From Acidimicrobiales bacterium (lineage in GTDB: Bacteria > Actinomycetota > Acidimicrobiia > Acidimicrobiales > DATDAH01), in NCBI GenBank assembly GCA_016794585.1, contig JAEUJM010000032.1:62001-126000 (forward strand): a stretch of 64,000 nt of DNA, read 5' to 3'. Position 1 is the first letter of the stretch; each line of letters starts with the position of its first letter. This document shows, one piece after another, positions 24,439-32,829 of this stretch. The notes beneath the pieces were generated by a model. That model was not told the DNA's origin, made no database searches, and was given only the letters and a program-made list of their open reading frames with translations. The position numbers and the translations under genes were made by a program.

Positions 24439-25008
24439 ATGAGCCTCGACCTGCCCGCCGCCCACGCCCGCGCCGTCGAGAACACGCAGCGCATCGTCGA
24501 CGCCATCGGGCCCGACCAGCTCCATCAGCCGACACCGTGCGGGGACTGGGACGTGGCCGAGCTGCTCCAGCACGTGATCGCCGGGAACTGGTGGGTGGTG
24601 CCGCTGGTCGGTGGCCAGACCATCGAGGAGGTGGGCGACCGCTACGACGGCGACGTGGTCGGCGCCGACCCCGCGGCCTCCTACCAGTCGTCCGGTGAGG
24701 CGGCCGTCGCCGCGTTCAACGCCCCGGGGGCCATGGACGCGCCGTGTGCGGTCTCCTACGGGCCGGTGCCGGGCAGCGTCTACTGCGGCCACCGCTTCAT
24801 CGACGTGCTGGTGCACGGATGGGACCTCGCCGTCGGCACCGGCGGTGACACCGCGCTGCCCGACGACCTGGTCGAGGCGTGCATCGAGGTGGTGCTCCCG
24901 CAGCTCGACATGCTGGCCGGCAGCGCCATGTTCGGCGGGGCCCACGACCCCGGCGCCGACGTGGCGCCCCAGACCCGGTTGCTCACCCTCCTCGGCCGCG
25001 AAGGGTGA
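24439..25008 (+). CDS. DinB/MDMPI-fold protein (TIGR03086-like, putative metal-binding)
   Basis: A 189-residue four-helix protein of the mycothiol-dependent maleylpyruvate isomerase/DinB superfamily. Metal-binding-type histidines sit at the expected positions: H in LLQHVIAGNWWVV and H in DVLVHGWDLAVGTG. The opening VENTQRIVDAIGPDQLHQPTPCGDWDVAELLQH matches TIGR03086-type proteins. Those act, or are thought to act, in thiol-dependent or unknown cytosolic reactions. ATG at 24439 with GGAAGGAG upstream. No functional partner next to it. Confidence 0.8.
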   Translation: MSLDLPAAHARAVENTQRIVDAIGPDQLHQPTPCGDWDVAELLQHVIAGNWWVVPLVGGQTIEEVGDRYDGDVVGADPAASYQSSGEAAVAAFNAPGAMDAPCAVSYGPVPGSVYCGHRFIDVLVHGWDLAVGTGGDTALPDDLVEACIEVVLPQLDMLAGSAMFGGAHDPGADVAPQTRLLTLLGREG

Positions 25009-25012
25009 ACCA

Positions 25013-25035
25013 GGGGCGGTGACGATGGCCGCCCC
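25013..25035. terminator. Hairpin between convergent genes
   Basis: GGGGCGG (25013-25019) and CCGCCCC (25029-25035) form a 7-bp GC stem with a 9-base loop, located just after the stop of the DinB-fold gene and before the stop of the convergent lipoprotein gene. No T-run follows, so it may act as a bidirectional transcript end without being a classic intrinsic terminator. Confidence 0.5.
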
Positions 25036-25068
25036 GGCCACATTGGTGGAGGCGAGCGGACCGCTCGG

Positions 25069-26937
25069 TCAGGGGCTGACCGCGGACCAGGAGGCGCCGG
25101 CGTCGTCCGAGCGCACGGTGTGGGTCGTGCCCTGGACCGCCACCACCTCGGCGCCGTCGGCCGAGACCGCGAAGAGCTCCTGGTCGGTCGTCGTGTCGCG
25201 GGTGGTCCACGTCGTGGCGTCGGTCGAGGTGACGACGGCGCCGCCACCGCCGACCGCGACGTAGCCGGTGTCGGTCACCGCGATCGACCGCAGGGTGTCG
25301 AGGAAGCCGAGGGCACCGGCGTCCTCCTCGGTCCAGGTCACGCCGTCGGGCGAGGTGGCAACCCGCCCGCCGATGCCCACGGCGACGTAGCCGTTCTCGC
25401 CGGCGGTCACGCCCCGCAGGGTGCCCCGGCTGGGCAGGGGGCCGACCTCGTCCCAGGTCTCGCCGTCGGGCGAGTGGAGGATGACGCCGTCCACGCCGAC
25501 GGCCACGTAGCCCGCCTCGCCCAGGGTCACCGAGAACAGCGTGGTCGTGTTCTGCGACGTGACCTTCGACCAGGTGGCGCCCTGGTCCGTGGACGTCAGG
25601 ATCGTGCCCCCGGCACCCACCACGACGATGCGCTCGTCGTCGCCGGCCGCCGACCACAGCTCGGCGCCGACGCCGGTCGAGGCCCGCTCGTAGGTGGCGC
25701 CGTCGGCGGAGGTGAGGATGCTCCCGTCACCGCCGGTGACGACCCACGTCCCGGCGACCTCGTTGACGCCGCGCAGCTCATGGCGACCGACCTCCTGGTG
25801 CAGCACCTCCCAGCTCCCGTCGACCAGCTCGGCCACCACGCCGCCGCTGCCGGCCGCGACCGTCGTCCCGTCGGCCAGGTGGACTCCGTAGAAGAGGGGG
25901 CTGGTGGACGCCTGGCCGGTCCACTCCTCGGTGTCCGCGGAGCGAAGGAGCGTGCCGCCGGCGCCGCCGACGACCCACACGCCGTCGCCGTAGGCGGGGC
26001 GCCAGAGCTCGACGCCGACCTCGTCGATGTCGCGCGCCTGCCAGCTCGCGCCCCCGTCGGTCGACCGGAGCACGGTGCCGTCGGCCCCGCTGGCGAGCAG
26101 CCCGTCCGGATCAGCGGTGACGCCCCGCAGGGTCTGGGTCGTGCCCGTCGTGCGAGTCGTCCAGGAGGTGCCATCGGACGAGGTCACGAGCCCGCCCCCG
26201 CCGCCGGACACGATCCACGTACCGTCGTCGGCCGTGGTGACGTCCCACCACCAGGTGCCCGGGACCGGCGCGGCGGTCGTCCAGGTGTCCCCTCGGTCCG
26301 ACGAGGTGGCGATCGTGCCGTCGTCGGCGACAGCGGCCAGCTCGTATCCCGAGCCCCCTGAGCCGCCCGAGCCCTGGCCCGGGCGGGCATCGACGGCGAA
26401 GAGGTCCGCGGTCAGGCCGGCGTCGACCGTGGCCCACGTCTCCCCGCCGTCGGTCGAGCGTCGGACCGTCCCGCCCGCCCCGGTCGCGATCCACTCGCCG
26501 TCGACCGGGGTGGCCGTGACCCCGAGCAGCGGCGCGTCTGAAGTCGACTCCTGGGCCTGCCACGCGGCGCCGTCGTCGCTGGTGAGCACGGTCCCGCCCA
26601 TGCCCACCACCACGCCGTGTCCCGCGGTGTCGAAGTCGATCGCCCGGAGGGTCTCTCCTGTGCCGGTGTCGATGAGCTCCCAGTCCTCGCCGTCGCTCGA
26701 GCCGGCGACCACCCCGGAGTTGCCCACGGCGACGAAGCCTTCACCGCTGTAGCCGACGTCCCAGATCAGGTTCGCGCCGGCGACCCCACCGCCCCCGCTG
26801 GGGAGCGTCTCCGGGGAAGTCGAGGCGTCGGTCGTGGACGACGTGGAGTCGGCGTCGCCGCCGTCGCTGCCGCACCCGACGGCGGCGACGACCAGGACGA
26901 GGGTGAGCGCGGCGACGATGGCACGGAAGGGCTTCAC
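25069..26937 (-). CDS. Secreted lipoprotein with about 14 beta-propeller (BNR/Ycf48-like) repeats
   Basis: A 622-residue lipoprotein. Signal peptide AIVAALTLVLVVAAVGCG with the lipid-attached Cys near residue 22, then a Ser/Thr-rich linker to about residue 50. The rest is a series of about 40-residue repeats built on the pattern GGTVLTSDDGAAWQ followed by an aromatic strand, as in Ycf48 and BNR-repeat propellers. Fourteen or so repeats suggest two seven-bladed propellers outside the cell. Function unknown; extracellular binding or assembly is plausible. The start GTG at 26937 gives a proper signal peptide. Confidence 0.8.
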   Translation of the reverse strand: MKPFRAIVAALTLVLVVAAVGCGSDGGDADSTSSTTDASTSPETLPSGGGGVAGANLIWDVGYSGEGFVAVGNSGVVAGSSDGEDWELIDTGTGETLRAIDFDTAGHGVVVGMGGTVLTSDDGAAWQAQESTSDAPLLGVTATPVDGEWIATGAGGTVRRSTDGGETWATVDAGLTADLFAVDARPGQGSGGSGGSGYELAAVADDGTIATSSDRGDTWTTAAPVPGTWWWDVTTADDGTWIVSGGGGGLVTSSDGTSWTTRTTGTTQTLRGVTADPDGLLASGADGTVLRSTDGGASWQARDIDEVGVELWRPAYGDGVWVVGGAGGTLLRSADTEEWTGQASTSPLFYGVHLADGTTVAAGSGGVVAELVDGSWEVLHQEVGRHELRGVNEVAGTWVVTGGDGSILTSADGATYERASTGVGAELWSAAGDDERIVVVGAGGTILTSTDQGATWSKVTSQNTTTLFSVTLGEAGYVAVGVDGVILHSPDGETWDEVGPLPSRGTLRGVTAGENGYVAVGIGGRVATSPDGVTWTEEDAGALGFLDTLRSIAVTDTGYVAVGGGGAVVTSTDATTWTTRDTTTDQELFAVSADGAEVVAVQGTTHTVRSDDAGASWSAVSP

Positions 26938-26992
26938 GACCCCATTGTTGACGCGCACGGCACTCGGACGGGTCGTGGGGACCGTCCGCCGT

Positions 26993-27550
26993 TCAGGCGG
27001 GCCGGTACCGGAGGGCGACGGCGCCCGACGAGAGCTCCCGGCGGTCCACCAACCTCAGCTCGAGGTGCTCGTGGAGGCCGTCGAGCAGGCGCGGCCCGTG
27101 ACCCGCCAGGAAGGGCTGGACGAGGAACTCGTACTCGTCGATCAGGCCGAGGTCGGCCAGGGCGCGGGGGAGCGTGACCCCGCCGACGTGCAGGCCGTTG
27201 CCGGGCTGCTCCTTCAGCGCACGGACCGCGTCGCCCAGGTCGCCCTGCACGAGCTCGGCGTTCCAGTCGACCTGGTCCAGGGTGCTCGAGACGACGTACT
27301 TCTCGGCGCCGTCGATGGCCTCGGCGAAGGGCAGCAGCCCGTCATCGATCCAGTCGGGCCACGTGCCGCTCGCCGGCCGCCGCCACGCCTCCTCCATCAT
27401 CTGGTAGGTCACCCGACCGAGGATCAGGGCGTCGGCTTGTGCCATCTGGTCGGCCCAGTACGCGTGTGACTCGGCGTCGGGGACGGGACCCGCCTCGTGC
27501 GAGCAGCAGCCGTCGAGGGTGACGTTGATGGCGTACTTGAGCGGTCGCAT
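26993..27550 (-). CDS. RibD C-terminal-type dihydrofolate-reductase-fold protein
   Basis: A 185-residue protein of the bacterial RibD/DHFR-like family: MRPLKYAINVTLDG, QADALILGRVTYQMM, KYVVSSTLDQVDW and GLHVGGVTLPRALADLGLIDEY followed by VQPFLAGHGPRL. These motifs bind NADPH and a pteridine- or pyrimidine-like ligand, and the family reduces small heterocycles. It lacks the deaminase domain of true RibD, so it is a stand-alone reductase of unknown substrate. Downstream genes are on the same strand but separated by more than 50 bases. Confidence 0.88.
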   Translation of the reverse strand: MRPLKYAINVTLDGCCSHEAGPVPDAESHAYWADQMAQADALILGRVTYQMMEEAWRRPASGTWPDWIDDGLLPFAEAIDGAEKYVVSSTLDQVDWNAELVQGDLGDAVRALKEQPGNGLHVGGVTLPRALADLGLIDEYEFLVQPFLAGHGPRLLDGLHEHLELRLVDRRELSSGAVALRYRPA

Positions 27551-27694
27551 GAAGGCTCTCCTGATCGGACGGGGGGCGGGTCGTTGCCGCGCGCGGACGT
27601 TACCGAGACGTGCGTTAACGGGACGTGCGTTGTTCGAGACTCGCCCCGGCGCCCGTTCTCATCGGTGCCGGTCGAGGCCCGGCCCCTCCGAAGG

Positions 27695-28117
27695 TCAGAC
27701 GACCTCGCCGGGAAGCGCTGCGGCCTGCTCGAACCACGAGCGCAGAAGCGCCTCGTCGAGCGGGTCGTCCTCGTGGATGTCGAGGTAGCGGACCTCGGGG
27801 TGCTTGGCCGCCTTGGGGGGCTCGGGGTCGAGCGACGTGCCCCGGAAGAACTGCACCTGCACGTACTTCGTGTAGCAGCGGAACGCGGTGAACCAGCCCT
27901 CGCCCTCGAAGCCGAAGAAGGGCTGGTTCCACTTCACTGCCTTGTGCACGTCCGGGACGGCCTCCGCGATCAGCGCGTCGAGGCGCTCGCCGACGCCGCG
28001 CTTCCAGTCGGGCATGGCGGCGATGTAGGCCTGGACCGGGCCGTCTCCCTCGCCCTTGGGGATCTGGGGGTTTCCCCCGGACAACAGGACGGGCTCGTCG
28101 CCGTCGCCGGTGCTCAT
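27695..28117 (-). CDS. DUF1801 (YdhG-like) protein
   Basis: A 140-residue cytosolic protein: VQAYIAAMPDWKRGVGERL, AVPDVHKAVKWNQPFFG, EGWFTAFRCYTKYVQVQFF and a final EDDPLDEALLRSWFEQAAA. This follows the DUF1801/YdhG pattern of small alpha/beta proteins without known activity. Start ATG at 28117 overlaps the stop of the SRPBCC gene by four bases, so it is the third gene of the ArsR operon and probably follows the same control. Confidence 0.85.
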   Translation of the reverse strand: MSTGDGDEPVLLSGGNPQIPKGEGDGPVQAYIAAMPDWKRGVGERLDALIAEAVPDVHKAVKWNQPFFGFEGEGWFTAFRCYTKYVQVQFFRGTSLDPEPPKAAKHPEVRYLDIHEDDPLDEALLRSWFEQAAALPGEVV

Positions 28118-28623
28118 CGGGCGTCGTCGGCGGCGAGCAGCGCCTCGAGGGCGTCGAGCTGGGCCTTGTAGCCCCACTTCATGCCGAACGCGGCCATCTT
28201 GGCCTTCGGGCCGATCTCGGTGATGGCGACGTCGAGGGTGACCACCGTCGTGGCGCCGCCGTCGTCGGAGCGCAGGGCGAGGTCGTTGGTGTGGACGATG
28301 GTGCTCCCGGCCTCCTCGCCCTGGGTCCACGAGCGGGCGTCGTAGCGCAGCGCCTGCCCGTCCTCGATGTGGGTGAAGATGCCGTCCATGGGCCAGCGGG
28401 TGCCGGCGTACTTGCCCATCGCCTCGCCGGCCACGGTGACCACGAAGATCCGCCCGCCCACCCGCAGGTCGACCTCGCACTCCGCCACCTCGGTCTTCTC
28501 CGGGCCCCACCATTGGCGCAGCCGATCGGGCTCGGTCCAGGCCCGCCACACCGCGTCGGGTGGGGCGGCGTAGGTCCGCTCGAAGTGCAGGTCCTTCTTC
28601 TTGCGCAGCAGTGAGCTGATCAC
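28114..28623 (-). CDS. SRPBCC/AHSA1-domain protein
   Basis: A 169-residue START-like protein: HFERTYAAPPDAVWRAWTEP, RLRQWWGPEKTE, GGRIFVVTVAGE and a C-terminal helix GYKAQLDALEALLAADDAR. Such proteins have a hydrophobic ligand pocket and are commonly coded directly behind an ArsR-type repressor, as here. The GTG at 28623 overlaps the ArsR stop. Its ligand is unknown. Confidence 0.88.
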   Translation of the reverse strand: MISSLLRKKKDLHFERTYAAPPDAVWRAWTEPDRLRQWWGPEKTEVAECEVDLRVGGRIFVVTVAGEAMGKYAGTRWPMDGIFTHIEDGQALRYDARSWTQGEEAGSTIVHTNDLALRSDDGGATTVVTLDVAITEIGPKAKMAAFGMKWGYKAQLDALEALLAADDAR

Positions 28624-28946
28624 GATGGGCCCTCCTCGGGCGCGATGGTCTCCAGGTAGTCGCCCAGGGAGTCGAGCCGCACCTCCCAGAGGCGCTCGAA
28701 CGAGTCGACCCATCGGGTGATCCGCTCGAAGGGCTCGGCGTGCAGGTGGTAGATGCGCTGGCGGGCGCGCGGCTCGACCTCGACGAACCCGGCCTCGGAC
28801 AGCACCTTCAGGTGCTTCGAGACCTGGGGCTGGCGGAGGTCGAGTGCCTCGGCGATCTCGCCCACCGGGTAGGGGCGAGTCCGCAACAACTCGACGATGT
28901 CGAGCCGGCTCGGCTCGCTCAGGGCTCGGAACAGTGTCGCCTGCAC
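28620..28946 (-). CDS. ArsR-family repressor of the SRPBCC operon
   Basis: A 108-residue winged-helix protein: TLFRALSEPSRLDIVELLRT, VGEIAEALDLRQPQVSKHLK and a beta wing RARQRIYHLHAEPFERI. No metal-binding cysteines are present, so it belongs to the metal-free group seen in front of SRPBCC genes. It starts with GTG at 28946, only about eight bases after a good -10 sequence, so the mRNA is probably leaderless. It would repress its own operon through the inverted repeat at 28970-28991. Confidence 0.9.
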   Translation of the reverse strand: MQATLFRALSEPSRLDIVELLRTRPYPVGEIAEALDLRQPQVSKHLKVLSEAGFVEVEPRARQRIYHLHAEPFERITRWVDSFERLWEVRLDSLGDYLETIAPEEGPS

Positions 28947-28954
28947 GATCGTGG

Positions 28955-28991
28955 ACGGTAGAGGCCGCTCATATTCTTGTCAAGGAATATG
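28955..28991 (-). promoter_or_regulatory. Promoter and operator of the ArsR-SRPBCC-DUF1801 operon
   Basis: On the minus strand TTGACA (28978-28983) and TACCGT (28955-28960) are separated by exactly 17 bases. The -35 is enclosed by the perfect inverted repeat CATATTC...GAATATG (28970-28976 and 28985-28991), an AT-rich island in GC-rich surroundings. The GTG start follows about eight bases after the -10. Confidence 0.75.
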
Positions 28992-29178
28992 TGACGTCGG
29001 ATCGGGCACCAAGGGGCTGCACGCCGGGCCGGGAGATCCAACGGCCGGGGTCGTCGTAGAAGATGGCCAGGTACCCGGCGTAGACGAGCAGGCCGAGGGC
29101 GACCGACGGTTGGAAGCGCACCCCCTCCCACGGCGTGGGGGTGGTGTGGTCGTCCACCGTGCTGTCCGCGCTGGTCAT
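28969..29178 (-). CDS. Possible small single-helix membrane protein
   Basis: A 69-residue frame: a polar N-terminus, one hydrophobic stretch (PSVALGLLVYAGYLAIFY) that could span the membrane, and a polar tail. It runs into the ArsR operator, its stop lying at 28969. No family recognised and no clear ribosome site, so it may not be a gene. Listed because the hydrophobic segment and GC pattern look coding. Confidence 0.3.
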   Translation of the reverse strand: MTSADSTVDDHTTPTPWEGVRFQPSVALGLLVYAGYLAIFYDDPGRWISRPGVQPLGARSDVTYSLTRI

Positions 29179-29243
29179 CAGTGACTCCCGGTTTCGTACG
29201 GTCCGGTCCGACTCCGCCGCGGGCCGGTAGGTTCGGCGCCGCC

Positions 29244-30206
29244 ATGCCCCGCCTGCGTCCCTACGTCCCCGACGACGCCGCCGGCGCCCTGGCTCTGAAC
29301 CAGGCGAACGTACCGGAGGTGGGGTCGGCGGACGCCGAGCGGTGGGCGTGGCTGCTCGAGCTGGCCGACCACGCCGAGGTGGTGGAGGACGACGGTGAGG
29401 TGGTGGCGTTCCTCGTCGCCTTCGCCGAAGGCTCGATCTACGACAGCCCCAACTACCGCTGGTACGGCGCCCGCCACGAGCGCTTCGCCTACGTCGACCG
29501 GGTGGCGGTGGCCGAGGCCCACCGTGGCACCGGGATCGCCCACCAGCTCTACGAGTCGTTCGAGGCGTGGGGCCGGGGCCGGGGCGCAGGCGTGCTGTGC
29601 GCGGAGGTCAACACCGTGCCGCCGAACCCTCGCTCACTGCGGTTCCACGAGCGCCTCGGCTTCCGTCCGGTCGCGGAGCTCGAGCCCTGGGCCGACGAGC
29701 CCGGCCACCTCGTGGCCATGGTGGAAAGACCGGTGGCGCAGCGGAACGGCCGCACCGATCGCGGCTCGAGGGTCGTGCTCGCCCCGTCCGAGCAGGTGTA
29801 CGCCGCGCTGACCGACCCCGAGGCGCTCGTGGCGTGGCTGCCTCCGTCCGGGATGCACGGTCGGTTCGAGCACGTCGACCTGCGCGCCGGGGGCTCGTAC
29901 CGGCTCGTGCTCAGCTACGACGACCCGGACGACGCGAGCGGGGCCAAGGCGGCCGACGGCACCGACGTCGTCGAGGCCCGGATCCTCGAGGTCGACGCCG
30001 GTCGGCGGATCGTCCAGGCCGTCGACTTCGAGTCGGACGACCCTGCCTTCGCCGGCACCATGACCATGGCCTGGATGCTCGCCCCGGTGGCCGACGGCAC
30101 ACGCGTCGAGATCGTGGCCGACGACGTCCCCGTCGGTATCTCCGCCGAGGACCACGCCGCAGGCATCCACTCGTCCCTCGTGAACCTGGCGACCCACGTC
30201 GAGTAG
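29244..30206 (+). CDS. GNAT acetyltransferase fused to an SRPBCC domain
   Basis: A 320-residue two-domain protein. Residues 1-165 are a GNAT domain with the acetyl-CoA loop VDRVAVAEAHRGTGIAHQLY and NPRSLRFHERLGFRPV. Residues 175-320 are an AHSA1-type SRPBCC domain: VYAALTDPEALVAWLPPSGM, GGSYRLVLSY and SLVNLATHVE. Both are usually separate proteins; the join at about residue 170 has no stop or frame change. The GNAT half would acetylate an amine and the other half bind a hydrophobic ligand. Start ATG at 29244. Upstream residues of a longer frame are disregarded as non-coding. Confidence 0.88.
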   Translation: MPRLRPYVPDDAAGALALNQANVPEVGSADAERWAWLLELADHAEVVEDDGEVVAFLVAFAEGSIYDSPNYRWYGARHERFAYVDRVAVAEAHRGTGIAHQLYESFEAWGRGRGAGVLCAEVNTVPPNPRSLRFHERLGFRPVAELEPWADEPGHLVAMVERPVAQRNGRTDRGSRVVLAPSEQVYAALTDPEALVAWLPPSGMHGRFEHVDLRAGGSYRLVLSYDDPDDASGAKAADGTDVVEARILEVDAGRRIVQAVDFESDDPAFAGTMTMAWMLAPVADGTRVEIVADDVPVGISAEDHAAGIHSSLVNLATHVE

Positions 30207-30273
30207 CAGACCCCCGCCGCCGAGCTGATCGGGGGCGGGTCGGACCTGTCCGGCGCCTACGATCGAGGCGACC

Positions 30274-30732
30274 ATGAACGACGCCGGCGGCCATACTGCG
30301 GCGGTGGTGCCGTCAGCGAGACACCTGGTGCGGGCCAAGGACCTCGCCGATGCCCGCTACTCCGAGCCGCTGACTGTTGCCGACCTGGCCCGGGCGGCGC
30401 GCCTCTCGCCGGCGCACTTCAGCCGCGAGTTCCGCCGTACGTTCGGCGAAAGTCCTCACCAGTACCTGCTGACCCGGCGCCTGGAGCGGGCCGCGGCGCT
30501 GCTGCGCAACACCGATCGCCCGGTCATCGAGATCTGCTTCGCGGTGGGCCTGCGCAGCCTCGGCTCGTTCACCACCAGCTTCCAGCGGGTGTATGGCCGA
30601 CCCCCGGGCGCGTACCGGAGCAGCTTTCCGCCGGCAGCACGCCTGATACGCATCCCGGGCTGCGTGGCTCGTGGCTACGGCCGCCCGCAGAACCGCACGT
30701 TTCGAGAAGTCGGGCCGGCCGCGCACTCGTAG
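30274..30732 (+). CDS. AraC-family transcription regulator (short)
   Basis: A 152-residue regulator made almost only of the double helix-turn-helix: LTVADLARAARLSPAHFSRE and VIEICFAVGLRSLGSFTTSF with PPGAYR at the end. It lacks the usual ligand domain. The gene lies 33 bases before a VOC protein on the same strand, a pairing common in actinobacteria where the VOC or other partner may supply sensing. Start ATG at 30274. Confidence 0.9.
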   Translation: MNDAGGHTAAVVPSARHLVRAKDLADARYSEPLTVADLARAARLSPAHFSREFRRTFGESPHQYLLTRRLERAAALLRNTDRPVIEICFAVGLRSLGSFTTSFQRVYGRPPGAYRSSFPPAARLIRIPGCVARGYGRPQNRTFREVGPAAHS

Positions 30733-30765
30733 CGTCGCCTCCGAACCGACAACGGAGGAGACGCC

Positions 30766-31197
30766 ATGATCAGGATCGCCAACGCCGAATTCCGGGTGCA
30801 CGACCAGGACGAGGCCCTCGACTTCTACACCCGAACCCTCGGTTGGGAGGTGCGTTCCGACGTCACCATGGACGAGTGGAGCTTCCGGTGGCTCGTCGTC
30901 GGCCCGCCGGGGCAGGACGAGGTCGGCCTCGTGTTGATGGCCATCCCGGGTCCGCCGATGCTCGACGAGGAGACCGGCCGAGCGGTAGCCGAACTGGTCG
31001 CCGCCGGAGCGGTGGGCACGCTGTTCCTCGAGACCGACGACTGCCAGGCGGCGTACGACGACCTGAAGGCTCGAGGGGTCGAGTTCACCAACCCGCCGAC
31101 CGTGCAGCCCTACGGGATCGACACGGGTTTCCGCGACCCGTCCGGCAACAACATCCGCCTGACCCAGGTGATGGACTTCGATCCGGCCCGGCGCTGA
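30766..31197 (+). CDS. VOC-family protein (glyoxalase/dioxygenase fold)
   Basis: A 143-residue vicinal-oxygen-chelate protein: FRVHDQDEALDFYTRTLGWE in the first half and GTLFLETDDCQAAYDDLKAR with RDPSGNNIRLTQ in the second, the standard paired beta-alpha-beta-beta-beta units. Metal residues are not clearly placed, so enzyme activity is uncertain. It follows the AraC gene with GGAGGAG before the ATG and is probably in the same operon. Confidence 0.88.
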   Translation: MIRIANAEFRVHDQDEALDFYTRTLGWEVRSDVTMDEWSFRWLVVGPPGQDEVGLVLMAIPGPPMLDEETGRAVAELVAAGAVGTLFLETDDCQAAYDDLKARGVEFTNPPTVQPYGIDTGFRDPSGNNIRLTQVMDFDPARR

Positions 31198-31309
31198 GCC
31201 GGCATCGGAGGGCAGCTCGAGCCGGTGGCGTCGCCGACCACACCCTTGCTCCACACCGGATCGAGCTTTCGTCCCGACGGGGCGGCGCGAACTCGCCGTG
31301 GTTGCCGGG

Positions 31310-31912
31310 TCAACCGACGCCGTCGAGGTGGGCGCCGCGGCCGTCGCGGTCGAACACCATCAGCAGCTCGGCGGGGCCGTCCACCGCGGTGATGGCGTGG
31401 GGGACCATCGTGGAGAACTCGGCGGCCTCGCCGGCGTCGACCTCGATGCGGCGGTCGCCGAGCAGCAGGAGCGCCCGACCTTCGAGGACGAAGAGCCAAT
31501 CCTGGCCGGGGTGCACCCGCTGCTCCGGCGGCACGGCGGTGGGCTCGAGTCGGACCTTGACCGCGGCCAGGGGGCTGGCGGGCCGGGACAGGTTCCACAC
31601 CGTGCCGCCGTGCCCGTCGGCCGGCTGGGGCCGGATGACCACGTCGTCGACCGTCGAGGTGTCGAGCAGATCGTCGAGGTCGGCCCCGAGGGCGCGGGCC
31701 AGGGGGACGAGCACGTCGAGGCCGATGGTGCGGTTGCCGGTCTCGATGCGGGAGACGGTGGAGGCGCTGAGGTGGCTGCGGCGGGCCACCTCGTCGAGCG
31801 ACCACCCCGCGCTCGTCCGGAGCGCCCGCAACCGGGTGCGCACCAGCGCCTCCACGTCGGCGGGTTCGTCGGCGGCGGTGGCACGGTCGGCAGGGCGGTC
31901 GGCGGGTGGCAC
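31310..31912 (-). CDS. XRE-cupin transcription regulator
   Basis: A 200-residue regulator. Residues about 20-75 are the XRE helix-turn-helix (VRTRLRALRTSAGWSLDEVA, SHLSASTVSRIETGNRTI). Residues 120-195 are a cupin (RVHPGQDWLFVLEGRALLLL, AGEAAEFSTMVPHAITAV). Such proteins repress by sensing a small ligand in the cupin. The GTG at 31912 is the start; longer extensions overlap the divergent methyltransferase and are not gene-like. The inverted repeat at 31932-31948 lies in its promoter. Confidence 0.9.
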   Translation of the reverse strand: MPPADRPADRATAADEPADVEALVRTRLRALRTSAGWSLDEVARRSHLSASTVSRIETGNRTIGLDVLVPLARALGADLDDLLDTSTVDDVVIRPQPADGHGGTVWNLSRPASPLAAVKVRLEPTAVPPEQRVHPGQDWLFVLEGRALLLLGDRRIEVDAGEAAEFSTMVPHAITAVDGPAELLMVFDRDGRGAHLDGVG

Positions 31913-31931
31913 GGGGCCAGTGTGCCGTTGT

Positions 31932-31948
31932 CTTGCGAATACTGCAAG
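31932..31948. promoter_or_regulatory. Inverted repeat CTTGC-N7-GCAAG, likely operator of the XRE-cupin gene
   Basis: CTTGC (31932-31936) and GCAAG (31944-31948) enclose GAATACT. It lies 20 bases before the regulator start on the minus strand and 40 bases before the methyltransferase start on the plus strand, so one bound dimer could control both genes. AT-rich relative to its surroundings. Confidence 0.5.
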
Positions 31949-31987
31949 GAGTGATGCTGAATCAGGGCAGCGCCATACCGTGAAGGC

Positions 31988-32683
31988 ATGACCGACGACG
32001 ACCACGACAACGACAACGACCACCACCACGACGAGGACAGGCCGCAGGACCCTGATCGCTTCAGCGCGGCCCAGCAGGCCGTCGAGTGGGACCGGCGGTA
32101 CGGCGAGCACGGCGACATCCGGTGGAGCGGCCGGCCCAACGGGCGCCTCGTCGCCGAGGTGGCCGGGCTGGCGCCCGGCCGCGCCCTCGACGTCGGCTGC
32201 GGCGAGGGGGCCGACGCGATCTGGTTGGCGGCCCGCGGATGGACGGTGACCGCCGTCGACGTGTCCGAGGTCGCGCTCGAGCGGGCCCGGGCCGCGGCCG
32301 ACGAAGCGGGCGTCGTCGTCGAGTGGATCGGCGGCGACGCGCTCACCACGCCGCTCCCGACCGGCACCTTCGACCTGGTGTCGATCCAGTACCCCGCCCT
32401 GCCCAAGGCCACCGGCGAGGCCGCGGTGCGGGCCCTGCTCGACACGGTGCGGCCAGGGGGCGTGCTGCTCGCCGTCTACCACGACATCGACGCCGAGCAT
32501 CTGGCCCTCATGCCCGCCAAGGGCTTCGACCCCGCCGATTACGTGGGTGCGGCGGATCTCCGGGCGTTGCTCGGCGACGCCACCGACTTCACCATCGAAC
32601 TCGACGAGATCGCCCCCCGCCCCGATCCGCCGTCCGGCAACCCCCACGTGGCCGACGAGGTCCTCCGCGCCCGCCGGCGCTGA
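31988..32683 (+). CDS. Class I SAM-dependent methyltransferase
   Basis: A 231-residue methyltransferase. Motif I is ALDVGCGEGADAIWLAARGW, the acidic end of strand two is VTAVDVSEVALERARAA, and the later motifs IGGDALTTPLP and PGGVLLAVYHD follow. The start is an Asp/His-rich tail (MTDDDHDNDNDHHHDED) that might bind metal. Similar to thiopurine/tellurite-type methyltransferases; the substrate is unknown. It is divergent from an XRE-cupin regulator, a common pair. Confidence 0.9.
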   Translation: MTDDDHDNDNDHHHDEDRPQDPDRFSAAQQAVEWDRRYGEHGDIRWSGRPNGRLVAEVAGLAPGRALDVGCGEGADAIWLAARGWTVTAVDVSEVALERARAAADEAGVVVEWIGGDALTTPLPTGTFDLVSIQYPALPKATGEAAVRALLDTVRPGGVLLAVYHDIDAEHLALMPAKGFDPADYVGAADLRALLGDATDFTIELDEIAPRPDPPSGNPHVADEVLRARRR

Positions 32684-32829
32684 TCCGGCGCGGCCCGCCC
32701 CGGCCACCGTCTGTCCGGCCCGGCGGGCGCCCCGGGAAGGTCTGGCCCTTGACCGCCCTGCCGGTCGGCGCCGCGACCTGCCCGAGATCCTCCGCCCCTG
32801 GGGGGCACGGCTGTCGTAGGGTCGGTGCC

